Below are positions 36,976 through 46,835 of a DNA stretch of 64,000 bases, in pieces. The translations under genes and the position numbers were made by a program. The stretch spans positions 1-64,000 of the forward strand of contig CALIRO010000050.1 of NCBI GenBank assembly GCA_938042245.1, read 5' to 3'. The notes under the pieces are model-generated. The model made no database searches, was not told the origin of the DNA, and saw only the letters and a program-made list of their open reading frames with translations. The stretch's first letter is position 1. Every line of letters begins with the position of its first letter. Origin of the DNA: an uncultured Thermoguttaceae bacterium (GTDB taxonomy: Bacteria > Planctomycetota > Planctomycetia > Pirellulales > Thermoguttaceae).

Positions 36976-37890
36976 GGAACCGCCTTTCTTTTTTTGAGAA
37001 TCCGTCCTGGAATCCACAAATCAGGGTAGTTGAAATACCCCCTTAGGGTTATTCAACGCCTCCTGGAGACGAAGATCACCCTTATTGGGAATCGGCTAAC
37101 CGAGCCTCTGCAATCCACTTCGCTCCAGAGAATTGTGAAAAATGGGGGTTGATTTTACGGTGGGACCAGCCAAACCGGGGCCTAACCACCAAAAAGGGAC
37201 CTCCCCATCACTGGGAGATGCCGCGTCAGACGGATGTGCGTCTTCCGAGGGTCTAAATAATCTAAATTATACCTAAGGAAGCTCTGCAAAATCCTAAACA
37301 TCACATGAACTTTATGAACATTTGATCTTTTCCTTTGCCTATCGGTTCCCATAGCTGGGTACTATATATTGAGTCTAATATTGGTAGTGCCACTATATGT
37401 TGGGCAATGGCGGGAGATTCCGAAATAGTGTAAAAATATCTCCTTTGGGTTATTCAGAGGCTCCCTAAAACCTCCCTTCTCAAAGGCCTCCACCGAGGGA
37501 ACCTTCCTATGGGGATATAGTGATTAGAGTAAGAATTTAGGGTGGTAGCAGCCCCCCCAAAAGTTTAGTTTCTTCGATTTGGACAATCTATCTTAACAAT
37601 CTTGCTAAACCTGCCGGTTCCATGTTGCAAATGTTACTTTTCAGCCAGGCTTACTTTGGGGAGATGTTGTTTAAGCCCATTTTCAAAAAGGGCCCAAAAA
37701 CAGAAACTTTCTCTTGAGTTTTGAGATGGGCCAATTAAAATAGAGGGTATGAGATATTTAGATAAAATAAGTCGTTTACGCAATTTACAGAAGATAGATT
37801 GTCTTCTTAGACCTGCCAAGGTGGGCTTATCCGGAACAACTTTGGGTCTGGCTTTCTTTGTGTGAGCTCCTTTAAAGAAGGACAGTCCGG
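36976..37890. other. 900-bp gene-free region holding dispersed-repeat copy B
   Basis: No credible gene. Apart from the ~190-bp repeat at 37277-37470, the region is AT-rich and presumably contains promoters for the flanking divergent genes (secreted protein, minus; sigma-54 activator, plus). I looked for a -24/-12 GG...GC element and did not find a clear one. Confidence 0.5.
37277..37470 (+). repeat. Long dispersed repeat, copy B (~190 bp)
   Basis: Matches 13755-13945: the block GGAAGCTCTGCAAAATCCTA through CATGAACTTTATGAACATTT, then, after a diverged middle, ATAGTGTAAAAATATCTCCT and TTATTCAGAGGCTCCCT. Same order and spacing as copy A. Confidence 0.7.
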
Positions 37891-39276
37891 ATGAACCCCT
37901 ATTTGGTGGTGTGGAGTCGAAACGAGAGCTTGATTGCTCAGCTTCGGGCGCGGTTTGCCAGCCAATTTGAATTCATGGTGCTCGAAGGGGGAGAAAATCT
38001 GGAAACAAAGCTGGCCGACACCCCTATTCGGGCAGTACTGATCCATCTGGATCGGTCCATTGGCAACGGCCATACCAGTAACAAATACTTGGCCCATATC
38101 CGTCGTTCGGTGGCAACGGCCCCTATGTATGGGTTGGTGGAGCCGGACTGCCACTCTGAAACCGTCGAACACCTCTCCCGATGGGTTCGGGAACTATTGT
38201 ATCTTCCGGAGGAGTTTGGACGGCTGGATCGACTCTTGTTGGAGGATGATTTAGGGCTGGATTCCGAGTTATTAAGCCATTTTGTTGGCTTGCCCTATCG
38301 GGTGCTGCGGGGAACCACTCGTTCGTTGGTTACCTTTGCGTCGTCGATGTTTGAGATGTTTGAGGAGTTGAAGGTGGCTGCCGCCCATGATGTAACCATT
38401 TTACTGATTGGCGAGACCGGCAGCGGCAAGACGTATTTGGCGCGGCTGATTCACGAGCTTTCCCCCCGTCGGAATCATCGGTGTTTGACCGTGGCTTGTG
38501 GGGCGCTGCCCCCGGATTTAATCGAGAGCGAGCTTTTCGGCTATGTTAAAGGGGCCTTTACCGGAGCGGATACGGACAAGCCGGGCAAGTTTGCGGCGGC
38601 TGACCGAGGCACTTTGCTCCTGGACGAAATTGACGTTTTGGCCCCCAAACAGCAGGCCAAGTTGCTGCGGGTGATCGAAACCGGAGAATATGAGCCGGTC
38701 GGTTCTAACGATACTCGGATTTCGCATGCGCGGCTGATTGCAGCATCGAACATCGATCTGGAAAAGCTCGTCGAAGCGGACAAGTTTCGCCGAGACCTTT
38801 ACTATCGCCTCAACACCTTAAGTTTTCATCTGCCACCGTTGCGGGAGCGGCCTTGGGACATTGAATATTTGGCTCGCAAATTTGCCATTGAGCATAGCCG
38901 GGCTCATCAGATTGAGCTCAAACACATCGAGCCGGAATTTTTGGCGGCTCTGCGTCAGTATCCTTGGCCGGGCAATATCCGAGAGTTGGAAAATGTTATC
39001 CGGCGGGCGGTGCTTTACTGTCGGGACGGCGTGCTGACAGTAGCCGACCTGCCCAGTGCCATGCGACCTCCTACGGCCGGTCGATCTAACCACAGCCCAG
39101 ATCGACAGCATCCGTTGACATTGGAGGAACGGCTTCGGCAAGTGGAACGCCGCATCATCGAAGAAACCCTTCAGCGCAATAATTACCGTCGCACCGAAAC
39201 CGCCCGAGAATTGGGCATTAGTCGGGTTACCCTTTATAACAAAATGAAAAAGCTCGGTATTTTGCATCTGCTCTAA
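37891..39276 (+). CDS. Sigma-54-dependent transcriptional activator (NtrC-type) with degenerate receiver
   Basis: A 461-residue bacterial enhancer-binding protein. Residues ~1-120 have the size and strand pattern of a receiver domain but lack the N-terminal acidic pair (SRNES in its place). Residues ~145-385 are the AAA+ domain, with Walker A GETGSGKT near 174-181, the sigma-54-contacting GAFTGA near 221, Walker B LLLDEID near 241 and an arginine-finger region FRRDLYYRLN. The C-terminus has a Fis-type helix-turn-helix (RTETARELGISRVTLYNKM). It should activate RpoN promoters in response to something other than classical Asp phosphorylation. The start has AAGGACAG upstream. Targets unknown. Confidence 0.92.
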   Translation: MNPYLVVWSRNESLIAQLRARFASQFEFMVLEGGENLETKLADTPIRAVLIHLDRSIGNGHTSNKYLAHIRRSVATAPMYGLVEPDCHSETVEHLSRWVRELLYLPEEFGRLDRLLLEDDLGLDSELLSHFVGLPYRVLRGTTRSLVTFASSMFEMFEELKVAAAHDVTILLIGETGSGKTYLARLIHELSPRRNHRCLTVACGALPPDLIESELFGYVKGAFTGADTDKPGKFAAADRGTLLLDEIDVLAPKQQAKLLRVIETGEYEPVGSNDTRISHARLIAASNIDLEKLVEADKFRRDLYYRLNTLSFHLPPLRERPWDIEYLARKFAIEHSRAHQIELKHIEPEFLAALRQYPWPGNIRELENVIRRAVLYCRDGVLTVADLPSAMRPPTAGRSNHSPDRQHPLTLEERLRQVERRIIEETLQRNNYRRTETARELGISRVTLYNKMKKLGILHLL

Positions 39277-39394
39277 TGGCAAAGGCTCTCGGGCTGGTCC
39301 ACCGGATGGAGCAGGCAGGAAGAACTTTTCCAGATGCAAGGTTTTGGGAAGGAGGGGGTTGGTAGGTAGCTAGATATGGACAAATATACATGCC

Positions 39395-40990
39395 ATGGTA
39401 GTAACACAATTGCCCGTACCTACTCAGGCAGGCAAAGTTGGGCGGATCGCTCTTGCCGGTCGACTGCCCCGGTTGGACTCCGGCACAGTGGGCGTAGTAT
39501 TTACCTTGGCTTTGGTGTTTTTGTTTATATCTATTCACCGGCTCCATCCGACGGATCTATGGGGCCATCTCAATTTTGGCCGATGGATCGTTCAAAATGG
39601 TCGACTGCCCCAGGCCGACCCCTTTCGGCCTGAGCTACCTTCCGAACCGTTTGTGCCCAGCTGGTGGCTGAGTCAGGTCATCGGGTATGGGTGGTATCGG
39701 CTGTTTGGCTTGGAAGGATTGGTGGCTGGCCATGCAGCGCTGGTAACGCTGATGGTGGGCTTGCTGATCGGAGCGACGGCTGCTCGGGGCACCCCATTGG
39801 GTTGGGCCGTTGTTGCCGGCGTGGTCGGTTGTATGCTGGCTATTCCGATTCTCGGAGTGATTCGGCCGCAACTGTTTGGGATGGTGGCTTTGGCGGCTGT
39901 GTTGTGGGGCGTTGCCCAGCTAACGGAGCGATGGACGCCGCTTGTTTGGCTGGGGCCGCTTTTTGCCCTCTGGGCCAATTTGCATGGATCGTTTCTGGTA
40001 GGCTTGGTGGTGTTGGCTTGTCATCTGGTGGGCACCGCTTGGGACCGGTTTTGGGAAATAGGGGGGGTGGGGTCCGAACCGAGCGTTTGGCGCGGAAGAT
40101 GGGCTCGGTTGGTTCGGGAGGCCGTCTTCTGGCGAGCGGCGGCAGCGGTGGGGATCGCCGCCCTGGGCAGTTGCCTGAATCCCGAAGGGCCGAAACTGCT
40201 TGCCACGGTGGCTGCCTTCTCCTCGCACCAACCGCTTCGAGACATTTCCGAATGGCGCCCGATGACCATCCACAGCTTTAGCGGCCTGTTGATGCTTTGT
40301 ACCGTGCTGGTGACGGGAGTGCTTTTGCGATGGAGTCCCCGGCGTCTGTGGGCCAGCGAAGTGTTGCTGGGATTGCTGGTCGGCATTGGGGCGCTTGGGG
40401 CGATTCGGATGCTGGCCTGGTGGGCGCTTGTGTGGCCGTGGTTGGCGGCGCCCCATGGAGCCGCTATCGCTCTGCTTTACGGCAAAGCCCGTCCCCCCAA
40501 ACAGGAATCTACGGAGGCCCAAATCGCCTGGCGATGGGCCGCTGCTGTGGCTGTGATCGTGCTGTGCCTATGGTGGTCGCCGCCGGTCCATGCATGGTTA
40601 ACCGGCCATCCCAGGCCGCCGGAAAACATCCTTTCCAAAGATACGCCGGAGGCGCTTGCCCAATTCCTGCTGGATCGGCAGATTGAGGGCCGGATCTATG
40701 CCCCTATGCAGTGGGCTGATTATCTGGTTTGGCGGACCGAGGGGAAGGTCGTCCCGCTAGTTCATTGTCATGTTCATTTGATCCCGCCGGGCGTTTGGGA
40801 GGACTTCTTGGCCTTGGAGCGGGCAAGCCCCCAGTGGGTGCAACTGGCCGACAAATATCCGTTGGACTATCTTATTGTCCACCGGCGGGAAAACCCGCAT
40901 CTTGCCGCCGTCCTAGAGCGTCATCCCCGCTCCGAAGTGCTCTGGAAAGACAGCCAAGCCTTGCTCGTCCGGTGGAAAAAGGCCGGGTAA
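39395..40990 (+). CDS. Polytopic inner-membrane protein, GT-C-like, function unknown
   Basis: A 531-residue protein with about ten to twelve hydrophobic helices, starting at VGVVFTLALVFLFISI (~33-48). Right after the first helix is an extracytoplasmic loop, DLWGHLNFGRWIVQNGRLP followed by DPF, the type of acidic loop found in GT-C-like polyprenyl-phosphate-sugar transferases and related planctomycete membrane proteins. The C-terminal ~130 residues form a soluble domain. No clear ribosome site precedes the ATG at 39395. It follows the sigma-54 activator by ~120 bp on the same strand. Catalytic function is unproven. Confidence 0.7.
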   Translation: MVVTQLPVPTQAGKVGRIALAGRLPRLDSGTVGVVFTLALVFLFISIHRLHPTDLWGHLNFGRWIVQNGRLPQADPFRPELPSEPFVPSWWLSQVIGYGWYRLFGLEGLVAGHAALVTLMVGLLIGATAARGTPLGWAVVAGVVGCMLAIPILGVIRPQLFGMVALAAVLWGVAQLTERWTPLVWLGPLFALWANLHGSFLVGLVVLACHLVGTAWDRFWEIGGVGSEPSVWRGRWARLVREAVFWRAAAAVGIAALGSCLNPEGPKLLATVAAFSSHQPLRDISEWRPMTIHSFSGLLMLCTVLVTGVLLRWSPRRLWASEVLLGLLVGIGALGAIRMLAWWALVWPWLAAPHGAAIALLYGKARPPKQESTEAQIAWRWAAAVAVIVLCLWWSPPVHAWLTGHPRPPENILSKDTPEALAQFLLDRQIEGRIYAPMQWADYLVWRTEGKVVPLVHCHVHLIPPGVWEDFLALERASPQWVQLADKYPLDYLIVHRRENPHLAAVLERHPRSEVLWKDSQALLVRWKKAG

Positions 40991-40991
40991 C

Positions 40992-41302
40992 GTCTCGACA
41001 ACTGAAGTTGCCCGAGCCGATCCTCCCCCCTCCGGTGTGGAAAAGCCCCTGGAAGTTTGTTGGTCCAGACTGGCTTGCTCACCAGACGCCCCGAAATTTG
41101 TTAGCCGTCGGCCAGACAAAGCCCCTGGAAGTTTGTTGGTCCAGACTGGCTTGCTCACCGTCTAGACAGACCATCGCGCCGCCTAGACAGACGGCGTTGC
41201 GTAGCCTAGTCTGTGCTTAGTCTCTCCCGACTGAGCCAGGCCCCGTCTCGACAAACGACGGTGCAGGGCAGCCAGGCCACCGCGGCGTCTCGACAGACGA
41301 CG
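40992..41302 (+). repeat. Repeat block: 42-bp direct repeats plus GTCTCGACAGAC-type units
   Basis: Two identical 42-bp copies (41042-41083 and 41118-41159, containing GGAAGTTTGTTGGTCCAGAC) lie 76 bp apart. Around them are five short units of the form GTCTCGACAGACGACG or GTCTAGACAGAC at 40992-41002, 41160-41171, 41181-41192, 41245-41260 and 41287-41302. Together they fill the gap before the GH20 gene. Confidence 0.8.
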
Positions 41303-41413
41303 TTCCGCTGGTTGCATTCTGCTGACTGCCGACGTATGCTGGCAAAAGAACGGATGCAGTGGAGCGTTTTCGAGGGAGTGCATCAGTCGCATCCTTTCCC
41401 AGAGGAGAAAGCC

Positions 41414-44400
41414 ATGAGTCGGTCGTTCTGGCTGATGGGGACTTTTTTGTTCTTAGCCGTGGTGGGATGGACCGATGGCGGGGGCCTTCGGGCGGGGGAG
41501 CAGGCCGAACTGGCTGTCCAGCTTCGCCTGGTGCCGTTTCCGAAAAAGGTTACCCTGGTCGAGGGCAGTCTGGTTTTGAAGCGGCCATGGCGGTTGGAAC
41601 TGCCTGCCCAGATGGAGGTCCTGGTCCAGCAAATTAGCGAGGAAATGGTTCGGGCAAGGCTGCCGAAACCCCGGCTCATGTGTGTCCAACCGGCAGGCGG
41701 GGCAGGCCAGCAGCAAGATGGCCTCTGGATGTTCCGGCTGGTTTCCGATGGGGGCCATGGGAGCGGCGAAAACGGCAAGACCCTTCCTCTTTCTCAGCCG
41801 CCCGCCTTCCGGCCCCAGGCAACCGAAGAAGACTATCACCTGCAGGTAGGGCCGGAGCAGATCATCGCCTGGGCCAAGGGACCGGCCGGGCTTTTCTACG
41901 CCGGGCAAACCCTTTGCCAATTGCTGCGGGCCAATCGGTTGCCGGAGGATCGGCTGCCGTGCTTACGGATCGAGGACTGGCCCAGTGTGCGGTGGCGGTG
42001 CTTCCAGGACGACATGACCCGGGGACCGAGCACCAAACTCTCCTCCTTGCAGCGGAGCATCCAACTGGGCAGCTATTTCAAGCACAACATGTGGACATAC
42101 TATATGGAATATCAGTATGCCTTTCGGAAGCATCCGGACATCGGCCCGCCGGACGGATCGCTACAACCGGAAGAATTAAAGGCCCTGGTGGAATTCGCCA
42201 AAAAATACCATACAGAAATTTTGGGCAATCAGCAGTCGTTCGGGCATTTTGGCTGGATTTTGCGGCATGAAAAATACGCCCACTTGCGCGAAACGTCCGA
42301 TGTATTGACTCCGGTCCGGGAAGAAACGTATCAACTGCTGGACGATCTCTATTCGGAAGTCTGCCCGCTGCTGCCGTTTGAGATGTTCAACGTCTGCTGC
42401 GACGAAACCTGGGGGTTGGGCAAGGGGCCGTCCAAAGAGCTGGCCGAAAAGATCGGCGTCGGCGGCGTTTATGTGCAACATATCCGCCGCATCCACGCCA
42501 TCCTTCGCGACAAATACAAAAAACGAATGATGATGTGGGGCGACATCATCCTGCAGCACCCGGACCAACTGGAACAAATTCCCAAAGATGTAATTATGCT
42601 CACCTGGGGTTATGGACCGGCCGAAAGTTTTGAACATCAGATCATTCCCTTCCAAAAGGCAGGCTACGAGTTTTTCGTTTGCCCCGGTATTAGCAATTGG
42701 AGCCGGATTCTGCCCGATTTCGACGTAGCCACCAAAAACATCCAAAACTTCGTCCGGGACGGCGTTAAACACGGCGCCTTAGGAATGCTGAACACCGACT
42801 GGGAAGACGATGGCGAAGCCTTGCAGGGCTACCGCTGGCACGGCCATGCCTGGGGCGGCGAGTGCGCCTGGAACGGCGGTGCTACCCGGCCGGAAGATTT
42901 TCAGCGCCGAATCGGCGCCGTGCTTTTCGGCGAACCGGGGGATCATTTCGGCCAGGCCATCACGCTTTTGGCCCAAACGCATCGGCTGCCGGGCATGGAC
43001 GGCATGAATAACCGCCGGTTTTGGCAGAACGATTTTCCGCCGGCCCGTTCGCCGACGGCCATCCGCAAATCGGCCGATCGGCTTTTGGCCCTGGTCCGAC
43101 CGGCTATTGAACATCTGGAGACCTGCCGAACACAGGCTACCGTCAACGCCGACCTTTTAGACAGCTTTCTCCACGGCGCCCGCCGTATGGAGTTGATCGG
43201 TCAGCGGATGCTCGACGGCTTGGAGGCGGCCCAGGTGTACGAAAAAGCCTACACCGCACCGGCCGATTCGGTGCAAGAGAGGCTCGGCTTGCTGGAAAAG
43301 GTAGAGCACCTCCTGCGCCGGAATCGGGATGCCCACCAGGCGTTGGGCGACGAGTTTTCTCGGCTTTGGTTGGCCGATTGCAAACCCTATGCCCTAGATT
43401 GGACCATGAAACGGTACCAGCAGACGGTTCGATGGTATGATGAACTTTTGGCCAAATTCGTCGAGGCAAAAAAGGCCGCTCAAAACGCGCAGGCTTTGCC
43501 TTCGCCGGAGACGATCGGTCTGGTACGTCCGCCAACCGACTCCCGCCGAACCAGGCCGCACCGGCGGGAAACCCAACCCCTAGAACCCGAATCGGTCTGG
43601 CTTGTGCCGGAGGCAAGCCATCGGCTAGGTCTTCAGATCGGCGCTGGTTGGACCGATCGGCGAGAACTACCCCTGCAGGTGGATTTGGCATTGCCGACGG
43701 CATTGGCCGACCGGCCGGTCCGGGCCTTCCAGTGGGTGGGTTCGGCAAAACCCGACGGTTCCACGTCAACCGCTTCGGCTGGCAGTTCGACAACCGAGTG
43801 GCTTGGCTCAGGTGGGTTCTCTTCCGCAGGCGTTTCCGCCTCTGTCGGCGCCGCCTCAGGATTGCGGGAAATCCCCGCCCAGCTCGATCCCAGCCCCGAT
43901 AGCGCCGGCCAGGTCCGATTGACCCTTTTTTTGCCAGGACCTATTGCTAAGGGGGAACGGGCTCGGGTATGGGTCTATCTGGGTTTGCCCAAGGGGCCGG
44001 AGGAGTCGGCCAAAACAGCTATGGAAAAGGCGGAAAAGCCTGGCAATCCTTCGGTCCCGGCGCAAAAGCCCTCAGAGACTCCTGCAAAAACTTCCTTGGC
44101 TACGCCTAGTCCGGAGGTCGATCCATCCGGCGACGCCTCCTTGGGAGGCTTTTGTGCGGCGGGAGTAAAGACCGATCCGTACCTGGAGGGTGTACGAACC
44201 TATCCTGGGCCGGACGGCGCGGTTTGGCTGGAAAATTGCCGACTTCGACTCCTGCTAGGACCGGAAGGCGCTCACCTGTACCGATGGGAAGTGAAATCTT
44301 TGGGAAGCCGGGATTTGACCTATCCAGGCCAGCGCGGCTGGGCTGGCTTCTGCGATCTGGGCGAGCCGAACCGCTCGGCCAAACATCAGTTGCAGCTTGT

Positions 44401-44917
44401 GGCCGCTGGACCGGCTCTGGTGCAGTATCGGGCTGTTGCGCCGGACGGCCAGGAGAAAACCATTAGCCTGTTTGCCGGTGTCAGTTGGGTGGAGGTGGTG
44501 CTGAGCGAACCGGTCCGGTATTACTGGGATTTTGACGATCCGAAGAACTTTGCCGCCGATGGGCCAACACCTGGCCAGTATCTTTTTTCCAACGGGCAGA
44601 CTGGTCCGGTAGGCCGACAGGCCGACGGCGTCCAGGCCCAGGCGGCTGCCGCTGGGGTGCATTGGGCGATTAAATGGAACCAGCAAAAACTGGCCCTGGG
44701 TATGATTTCACCCGAAACACCCGTACAGATGAAGGTTGCCCCGGGCGGCGGCGCTGGCGGCGTAGGCATCGAACAATCCCCTCTGGCAAGCCATTTCGTT
44801 ACCTTCGGCGGCTTGCTGGAAGAAGAACCTAAGGCGTTGATGACCCGGCTCCAGCAAACCTTAGACTTCCGAAACTCGCCAGAAGTGGTGCTCTACGGCC
44901 TGCAAAGCAGACCATAA
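41414..44917 (+). CDS. Glycoside hydrolase family 20 (beta-N-acetylhexosaminidase-like), secreted, with long C-terminal extension
   Basis: A 1167-residue secreted protein. The ATG at 41414 has GAGGAGAAAG upstream, and the longer frame would run through the 41.0-41.3 kb repeats. Signal peptide about 1-27. A GH20 N-terminal helper domain precedes the TIM-barrel domain (about 195-560) with RWRCFQDDMTRGPSTKL and the catalytic Asp-Glu pair in VCCDETWGLG near 328. In GH20 the Glu is the acid/base and the N-acetyl group assists. A helical region follows, then a Pro/Ser-rich linker and a beta-rich C-terminal domain of ~250 residues (from about 915) that I do not recognise. Likely substrate: N-acetylhexosamine-bearing glycans. 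Confidence 0.85.
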   Translation: MSRSFWLMGTFLFLAVVGWTDGGGLRAGEQAELAVQLRLVPFPKKVTLVEGSLVLKRPWRLELPAQMEVLVQQISEEMVRARLPKPRLMCVQPAGGAGQQQDGLWMFRLVSDGGHGSGENGKTLPLSQPPAFRPQATEEDYHLQVGPEQIIAWAKGPAGLFYAGQTLCQLLRANRLPEDRLPCLRIEDWPSVRWRCFQDDMTRGPSTKLSSLQRSIQLGSYFKHNMWTYYMEYQYAFRKHPDIGPPDGSLQPEELKALVEFAKKYHTEILGNQQSFGHFGWILRHEKYAHLRETSDVLTPVREETYQLLDDLYSEVCPLLPFEMFNVCCDETWGLGKGPSKELAEKIGVGGVYVQHIRRIHAILRDKYKKRMMMWGDIILQHPDQLEQIPKDVIMLTWGYGPAESFEHQIIPFQKAGYEFFVCPGISNWSRILPDFDVATKNIQNFVRDGVKHGALGMLNTDWEDDGEALQGYRWHGHAWGGECAWNGGATRPEDFQRRIGAVLFGEPGDHFGQAITLLAQTHRLPGMDGMNNRRFWQNDFPPARSPTAIRKSADRLLALVRPAIEHLETCRTQATVNADLLDSFLHGARRMELIGQRMLDGLEAAQVYEKAYTAPADSVQERLGLLEKVEHLLRRNRDAHQALGDEFSRLWLADCKPYALDWTMKRYQQTVRWYDELLAKFVEAKKAAQNAQALPSPETIGLVRPPTDSRRTRPHRRETQPLEPESVWLVPEASHRLGLQIGAGWTDRRELPLQVDLALPTALADRPVRAFQWVGSAKPDGSTSTASAGSSTTEWLGSGGFSSAGVSASVGAASGLREIPAQLDPSPDSAGQVRLTLFLPGPIAKGERARVWVYLGLPKGPEESAKTAMEKAEKPGNPSVPAQKPSETPAKTSLATPSPEVDPSGDASLGGFCAAGVKTDPYLEGVRTYPGPDGAVWLENCRLRLLLGPEGAHLYRWEVKSLGSRDLTYPGQRGWAGFCDLGEPNRSAKHQLQLVAAGPALVQYRAVAPDGQEKTISLFAGVSWVEVVLSEPVRYYWDFDDPKNFAADGPTPGQYLFSNGQTGPVGRQADGVQAQAAAAGVHWAIKWNQQKLALGMISPETPVQMKVAPGGGAGGVGIEQSPLASHFVTFGGLLEEEPKALMTRLQQTLDFRNSPEVVLYGLQSRP

Positions 44918-44984
44918 CTGCCTCCCGTTTTCCCTCCGGGGGAGAGGGGAAAGGCCCCCTCACCCGACCTGCTTGCGCAGGCCG

Positions 44985-45016
44985 GCCTCTCCCGCGGCGG
45001 GGAGAGGCGATTTTTT
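44985..45016 (+). terminator. Intrinsic terminator downstream of the GH20 gene (repeat-derived)
   Basis: GCCTCTCCC (44985-44993) pairs with GGGAGAGGC (45000-45008), followed by GA and six T. It is part of the dispersed inverted family (44928-45034). A small-palindrome copy follows at 45059-45085. Confidence 0.7.
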
Positions 45017-45235
45017 GCGGAGGGGAGAGGCGATGAACAAAAGAGCAGTACAAAGGCGCCTGGATTCCAGCTTCCGAGGAAGGACCATCCTACAGAAATC
45101 CTACCGAAGGAAGCAGATTCATACATGCTTGCGTAGCAGTGACGGGAAGGTATCATTAGACCATTGGGTTGGTTTCGACAAATGACGGAGAAGGCGATTC
45201 ATCGAGGTTCTAACTTTAGGGAAAGGAGGTTTGCT

Positions 45236-46540
45236 ATGAGACTGTGGCAAGCAGGGTTGGGTGTGGGAATGGTTTGGGCGGTTTGGGGCTGGATGGCGGC
45301 GGTGGGGCCAGCGCAGTCTGCGGAGCCGGTCAATTACGACGAGAGCAAAGTTCGACCTTACACATTGCCCGATCCTTTGGTGTGCCGGGACGGCACAAAA
45401 GTTACCGATCCGAAGCTCTGGTGGGAGAAGCGCCGTCCAGAGATACTTCAGCTTTTTGAGGAACACATGTATGGCAAAGCTCCTGGCCGACCAAAACAGA
45501 TGAAGTTTGAAGTCCGCTCCGTGGAACCGAAGGCCCTGGACGGTCTGGCCACTCGGAAGGAAATCCGGGTGTATTTCTCGGCCGATCCGAAAGGGCCGAA
45601 AATGGATATCTTGCTTTATTTGCCAAACGACGCCTCCCGGCCAACGCCGGTCTTTTTGGGCTTGAATTTCCACGGCAACCACACGATCCACCCCGACCCA
45701 GGCATTAGCATCACCGACTCTTGGGTGCGGAATGATCCCAGGACCGGAGTGAAGGACAATCGGGCCAGTGAACAAAGTCGGGGGAATATGTCAAGTCGCT
45801 GGCCAGTGGAAAAAATCCTGAAACGGGGCTATGGCCTGGCCACCATCTACTACGGCGATCTCGACCCGGACTTTGACGACGGTTTCCAGAACGGGGTGCA
45901 TCCGCTGTTTTACCGGCCTGGGCAGACTCGGCCTGAGCCGAACCAGTGGGGGGCCATCGGCGCATGGGCCTGGGGACTGAGCCGGGCTATGGATTATTTC
46001 GAGACCGATCCCGATATTGACGCCAAACGGGTGGCCGTCATGGGGCATTCCCGGCTTGGCAAAACCGCTCTTTGGGCTGGGGCACAAGACCAGCGGTTTG
46101 CCTTGGTGATTTCCAACAATTCGGGCTGCGGCGGGGCGGCCCTGAGCCGACGCAATTTCGGCGAAACCGTCGAACGCATTAACAACGTCTTCCCCCATTG
46201 GTTCTGCGAAAACTTTAAAAAATACGCCGGCCGGGAAGACGAGTTGCCGATCGATCAACATATGCTCATCGCCCTGATTGCGCCTCGGCCGGTGTATGTG
46301 GCCAGTGCCCAGGAGGACCTGTGGGCCGATCCCCGGGGAGAATTCTTGGCGGCGAAGGGGGCGGATCCGGTGTATCGGCTCCTGGGAACCGATGGGTTGG
46401 CGGTGCAGGAAATGCCGGAAGTAGATAAGCCGGTGTTGAGCCGAATCGGCTACCACATCCGCCGCGGCAAACACGATGTAACCGACTACGACTGGGAACA
46501 GTATCTAACCTTTGCGGACAAGCACCTGCGGGGAAAATGA
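45236..46540 (+). CDS. CE15 glucuronoyl methylesterase-like hydrolase, secreted
   Basis: A 434-residue alpha/beta-hydrolase. Signal peptide about 1-29, ending QSAEP. The CE15 pattern is visible: [11 protein letters not shown], the nucleophile elbow [11 protein letters not shown] (Ser near 272), [13 protein letters not shown] and, near the C-terminus, [10 protein letters not shown] with the candidate catalytic His. CE15 enzymes cleave ester bonds between glucuronic acid of xylan and lignin alcohols; some bacterial members act on other uronate esters. The start ATG at 45236 has GGAAAGGAGG upstream. It follows the GH20 gene, with a terminator between, so it is transcribed separately. Supports a plant- or algal-polysaccharide lifestyle. 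Confidence 0.87.
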   Translation: MRLWQAGLGVGMVWAVWGWMAAVGPAQSAEPVNYDESKVRPYTLPDPLVCRDGTKVTDPKLWWEKRRPEILQLFEEHMYGKAPGRPKQMKFEVRSVEPKALDGLATRKEIRVYFSADPKGPKMDILLYLPNDASRPTPVFLGLNFHGNHTIHPDPGISITDSWVRNDPRTGVKDNRASEQSRGNMSSRWPVEKILKRGYGLATIYYGDLDPDFDDGFQNGVHPLFYRPGQTRPEPNQWGAIGAWAWGLSRAMDYFETDPDIDAKRVAVMGHSRLGKTALWAGAQDQRFALVISNNSGCGGAALSRRNFGETVERINNVFPHWFCENFKKYAGREDELPIDQHMLIALIAPRPVYVASAQEDLWADPRGEFLAAKGADPVYRLLGTDGLAVQEMPEVDKPVLSRIGYHIRRGKHDVTDYDWEQYLTFADKHLRGK

Positions 46541-46835
46541 CAACAGGCTGTTGGAGCCGGTAAACTTCTCCGGGCGCCGGCCCATTGGGGAAAATGAAAA
46601 AGGTTCCTCCAGCCTGTGAGCTGGTGGCATTCGACCCGAATCGGGTAACGTATGTTCTCCTCGGAAGCTGAGAAGGCGAAATTGCTTCGGAGGGGCCATT
46701 GGTTTGGGTGGGGGGATTGGGAAGCCCAAAAGGGGGGATTTCCTTAGACAGCCTCCGATGCTCTAATAAAAAATAGTTAGGTGAGTTTTTGCCGTCTCGG
46801 CCGACCGGCACAGAAGGGGCGACGGAGGCGGGCCG
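46541..46835. other. 295-bp gap, no gene seen
   Basis: No gene. A weak inverted pair (TTCTCC/GGGGAAAATGAAAAAGG) near 46567-46604 is not convincing as a terminator. Confidence 0.4.

Noticed and set aside
40992-41302. CRISPR array
   Set aside because: Repeat units are irregular in length and spacing, diverged, with no spacers of even size and no cas genes nearby.
41213-41413. Extended N-terminus of the GH20 gene (67 more codons)
   Set aside because: It reads through the repeat units at 41245-41302, has no ribosome site, and would place the signal peptide internally. The ATG at 41414 has a good site.
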